Below, piece by piece: positions 5,738 to 7,507 of a stretch of 7,507 bases of DNA. The position numbers were made by a program, and so were the translations under genes. Under the pieces are notes generated by a model that had not been told where the DNA came from, did not search any database, and worked only from the letters and a program-made list of their open reading frames with translations. The stretch covers positions 1-7,507 of the forward strand of contig CATPBV010000324.1 of NCBI GenBank assembly GCA_955652345.1, read 5' to 3'. The DNA comes from an uncultured Solirubrobacteraceae bacterium (lineage in GTDB: Bacteria > Actinomycetota > Thermoleophilia > Solirubrobacterales > Solirubrobacteraceae). Each line of letters starts with the position of its first letter. The first letter of the stretch is position 1.

Positions 5738-7507
5738 GTGGGGAGGGTGAAAGGAGCTGCTGCCCTGGCCTCGCTGGCCGCGATCTGTGCAGTTGGCCCA
5801 GCCATCGCGTCGGCGCAGCCACACCGCGTGCGGGCCGCTGCCTTCCACCCGCGTATCGGCGGCGCGATGGGGATCGTCCCGCCGATCGGCAGTCAGGATC
5901 AGGCTGTCGGGCAGCTGGAGCCGGTGGTGTTCCACGGCGGGTCTGTGATGCGGGACGTGACCATTCACACGATCTTCTGGGCGCCTGCGGGCTACGCGTT
6001 CGGGGGCCCGCCCTCGCCTGGCGGACATGGCTATGTGCAGCTCATCCAGCAGTTCTTCACGGATGTCGCCCACGACTCGTCATCCACCACGAACGCGTTC
6101 TCGGTCCTACCGCAGTTCGGCGACGGATCAGGCGCAGGCACGTATGCGATCTCGTACAACGCGACGACCGATTCGATCTCCGACACCACGCCGTATCCGC
6201 CGCAGAGCAGGCAGTGCGCGTCGCCCAGCGGCATCGCAACGTGCGTCACCGACCTCGAGGTCCAGCAGGAGATCGACCGGGTGATCCGCACGACCGATCC
6301 GCACGGCCGGGGGTTGCACGATCTCTGGTTCGTGTTCCTGCCTGCGAACGTCGATGAGTGCGACGCCCCGGGCAGCTGCGGCACGAACTCGTTTGCCGGC
6401 TACCACTCGCTCTCGAACCTCGGCTCGGGACCCACCATCTACGCGATTGCGATCGATCCCTCGATCGAAGCCAATCCACCTCAGGGGAACGATCCGCAGG
6501 GCAATCCAGATGCCGAGTCGGCGATCGACACCGCCGCCCACGAGACGGTCGAAGCGATGACCGATCCCGAAGGGACCGGGTGGATGGACCCCAACGGAAA
6601 CGAGATTGGTGACAAGTGCCAAACGGAGACCGGCACTCCGCTCGGATACGCGTCCGATGGGTCTCCCTACAACCAGCTGCTGGGCGGCAACCAGTACCTG
6701 TTCCAGATGATGTGGGCGAACGCTCCGCTCGGCTGCGTGCAGCTCGCCAGCCAAACCGCCTCGCTGACACTCCCGGCCACGGTTTCTCTGAGGCAATTCA
6801 GCCCCGCGGTCAGCGGCAACATCGGGACCCACATCGCGGGCGTGTCGGTCAAGGTCCTGCTGCTGCGGGCGGGGCTGCCGGTCGCGATCGCGCGGACCAC
6901 GACATCCGCCTCCGGCGACTGGCGTATGACGCTGCGCTCGATTTTCTCCCGCGCCGTCGAAGCGGTGGGCGACGACCGCGATGTGATCCTGATCCGCTAC
7001 GGCAAGAACGGCCCACCACCCGACGCGATCATCACCGGGTCAGGCGGCAATCCGTATACGCTCTCGGGCTTCACGGGATGGTTCGAACTCGACAACGGGT
7101 TCCAGGTCAACCCGTCCTCGATTCAGATCTCGCCTTGCGTGCAGACCGGGGTGCCCGCGCTAACCATCGGCGGCGTCTCCACCGCATCTCCGATCGACAC
7201 GTGCGACGGCAACTCCGATGTCGCCACCGTGACGACGCCGAAGCTCGACATCCGGACGCCGATCCTGATGACCAGCACCGACAACAGGGCGCCGGTGCCT
7301 CCCAACCCAGGTGGCGCCCTCGTTCAGCTCACGATCGCGCTCGGCGAGCCGGGGAGCGTCGCCGCGATCAACAATCAGTCGGTTCCGTTCCCCGGTGGCG
7401 GTTTTCCCTTGTGCGTGGCCGACCTCCGGACGCAGAAGGCCAGCTGCAGCGGCCTCGTGCCGGGCGCGCGCTATGTGCTGGTGCGCCGGCGCCGCCATGC
7501 GCTGGTA
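5738..7507 (+). CDS. Secreted cysteine-rich protein with HETVE motif, partial (3' end outside window)
   Basis: Open for 590 codons to the right edge with no stop, so the C-terminus is missing. Three in-frame GTG codons (5729, 5738, 5747) compete. I prefer 5738 because GGTAGGG lies a suitable distance upstream; for 5747 the GGGGAGG run is directly adjacent. A Sec signal peptide follows: VGRVK, then an Ala/Leu-rich core, ending ASA-Q near residue 26. Residues about 60-325 look like one folded domain: FHGGSVMRDVTIHTIFWAP, a middle region with the pairs C-(8)-C and C-(5)-C, then AAHETVEAMTDPEG (266-279) and GWMDPNGNEIGDKC (281-294). His268-Glu269 with acidic residues downstream resembles a zinc-peptidase helix, but the third position is Glu (HExxE, not HExxH), so peptidase activity is unproven. 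Residues from about 335 on are beta-rich, with a carboxypeptidase-regulatory or Ig-like look (SGNIGTHIAGVSVKVLLLR). Ten cysteines outside the signal peptide suggest disulfides. I do not recognise a named family with confidence. Confidence 0.82.
   Translation, partial: MGRVKGAAALASLAAICAVGPAIASAQPHRVRAAAFHPRIGGAMGIVPPIGSQDQAVGQLEPVVFHGGSVMRDVTIHTIFWAPAGYAFGGPPSPGGHGYVQLIQQFFTDVAHDSSSTTNAFSVLPQFGDGSGAGTYAISYNATTDSISDTTPYPPQSRQCASPSGIATCVTDLEVQQEIDRVIRTTDPHGRGLHDLWFVFLPANVDECDAPGSCGTNSFAGYHSLSNLGSGPTIYAIAIDPSIEANPPQGNDPQGNPDAESAIDTAAHETVEAMTDPEGTGWMDPNGNEIGDKCQTETGTPLGYASDGSPYNQLLGGNQYLFQMMWANAPLGCVQLASQTASLTLPATVSLRQFSPAVSGNIGTHIAGVSVKVLLLRAGLPVAIARTTTSASGDWRMTLRSIFSRAVEAVGDDRDVILIRYGKNGPPPDAIITGSGGNPYTLSGFTGWFELDNGFQVNPSSIQISPCVQTGVPALTIGGVSTASPIDTCDGNSDVATVTTPKLDIRTPILMTSTDNRAPVPPNPGGALVQLTIALGEPGSVAAINNQSVPFPGGGFPLCVADLRTQKASCSGLVPGARYVLVRRRRHALV

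Noticed and set aside
4045..5750. Long plus-strand frames across the ABC operon
   Set aside because: Low-complexity, His/Arg/Gln-rich translations opposite genes with intact ABC motifs.
6128..7498. Minus-strand frames opposite the secreted protein
   Set aside because: No motifs, and they lie opposite a 590-codon frame with a signal peptide and coherent domain structure.

Overview
The window is high-GC bacterial chromosomal DNA with tightly packed genes, four-base start/stop overlaps and GTG/TTG starts. Codon use and protein style suggest a high-GC actinobacterium, perhaps of the Thermoleophilia/Solirubrobacterales kind. That placement is inferred from composition and remembered family resemblance, not from a search. 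There is no sign of IS elements, CRISPR, phage genes, tRNA or rRNA.

Layout. (1) Bases 1-337 are mostly non-coding. They hold a possible C-terminal tail of a rightward gene, a hairpin plus T-tract that looks like its terminator, and a GC hairpin behind the next gene. (2) Bases 338-1600, minus strand: a PLP-dependent alpha-oxoamine synthase closest in its motifs to bacterial serine palmitoyltransferase-like enzymes. (3) A 99-base divergent spacer contains a perfect 7-bp inverted repeat just ahead of that gene. (4) Bases 1700-2952, plus strand: a two-gene unit made of a small putative one-span membrane protein that overlaps by four bases (TTGA) an AlkA-type DNA-3-methyladenine glycosylase. (5) Bases 3020-5579, minus strand: a three-gene ABC importer operon (ATPase, permease, substrate-binding lipoprotein, each joined by an ATGA overlap) led by a clear TPP riboswitch. 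The substrate-binding protein is NMT1/THI5/ThiY-like, so this is a thiamin-pyrimidine-precursor importer (ThiXYZ type) repressed by thiamin pyrophosphate. (6) Bases 5738-7507, plus strand: the first 590 codons of a large secreted, cysteine-rich protein with an HETVE-containing putative metallopeptidase-like region; it runs off the window.

The most interesting point is at the riboswitch. The only ATG/GTG/TTG start codon available to the ATPase ahead of its nucleotide-binding core is the AUG inside the conserved UAAUGCC element of the aptamer itself. A strong AAGGAG Shine-Dalgarno-like sequence lies further downstream with no canonical in-frame start after it. It sits in a hairpin whose upstream arm can alternatively pair with the 3' end of the aptamer. 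Either the sensor fold contains the start codon, or the gene uses a non-canonical start behind a classical sequestered SD, or there is a base error here.
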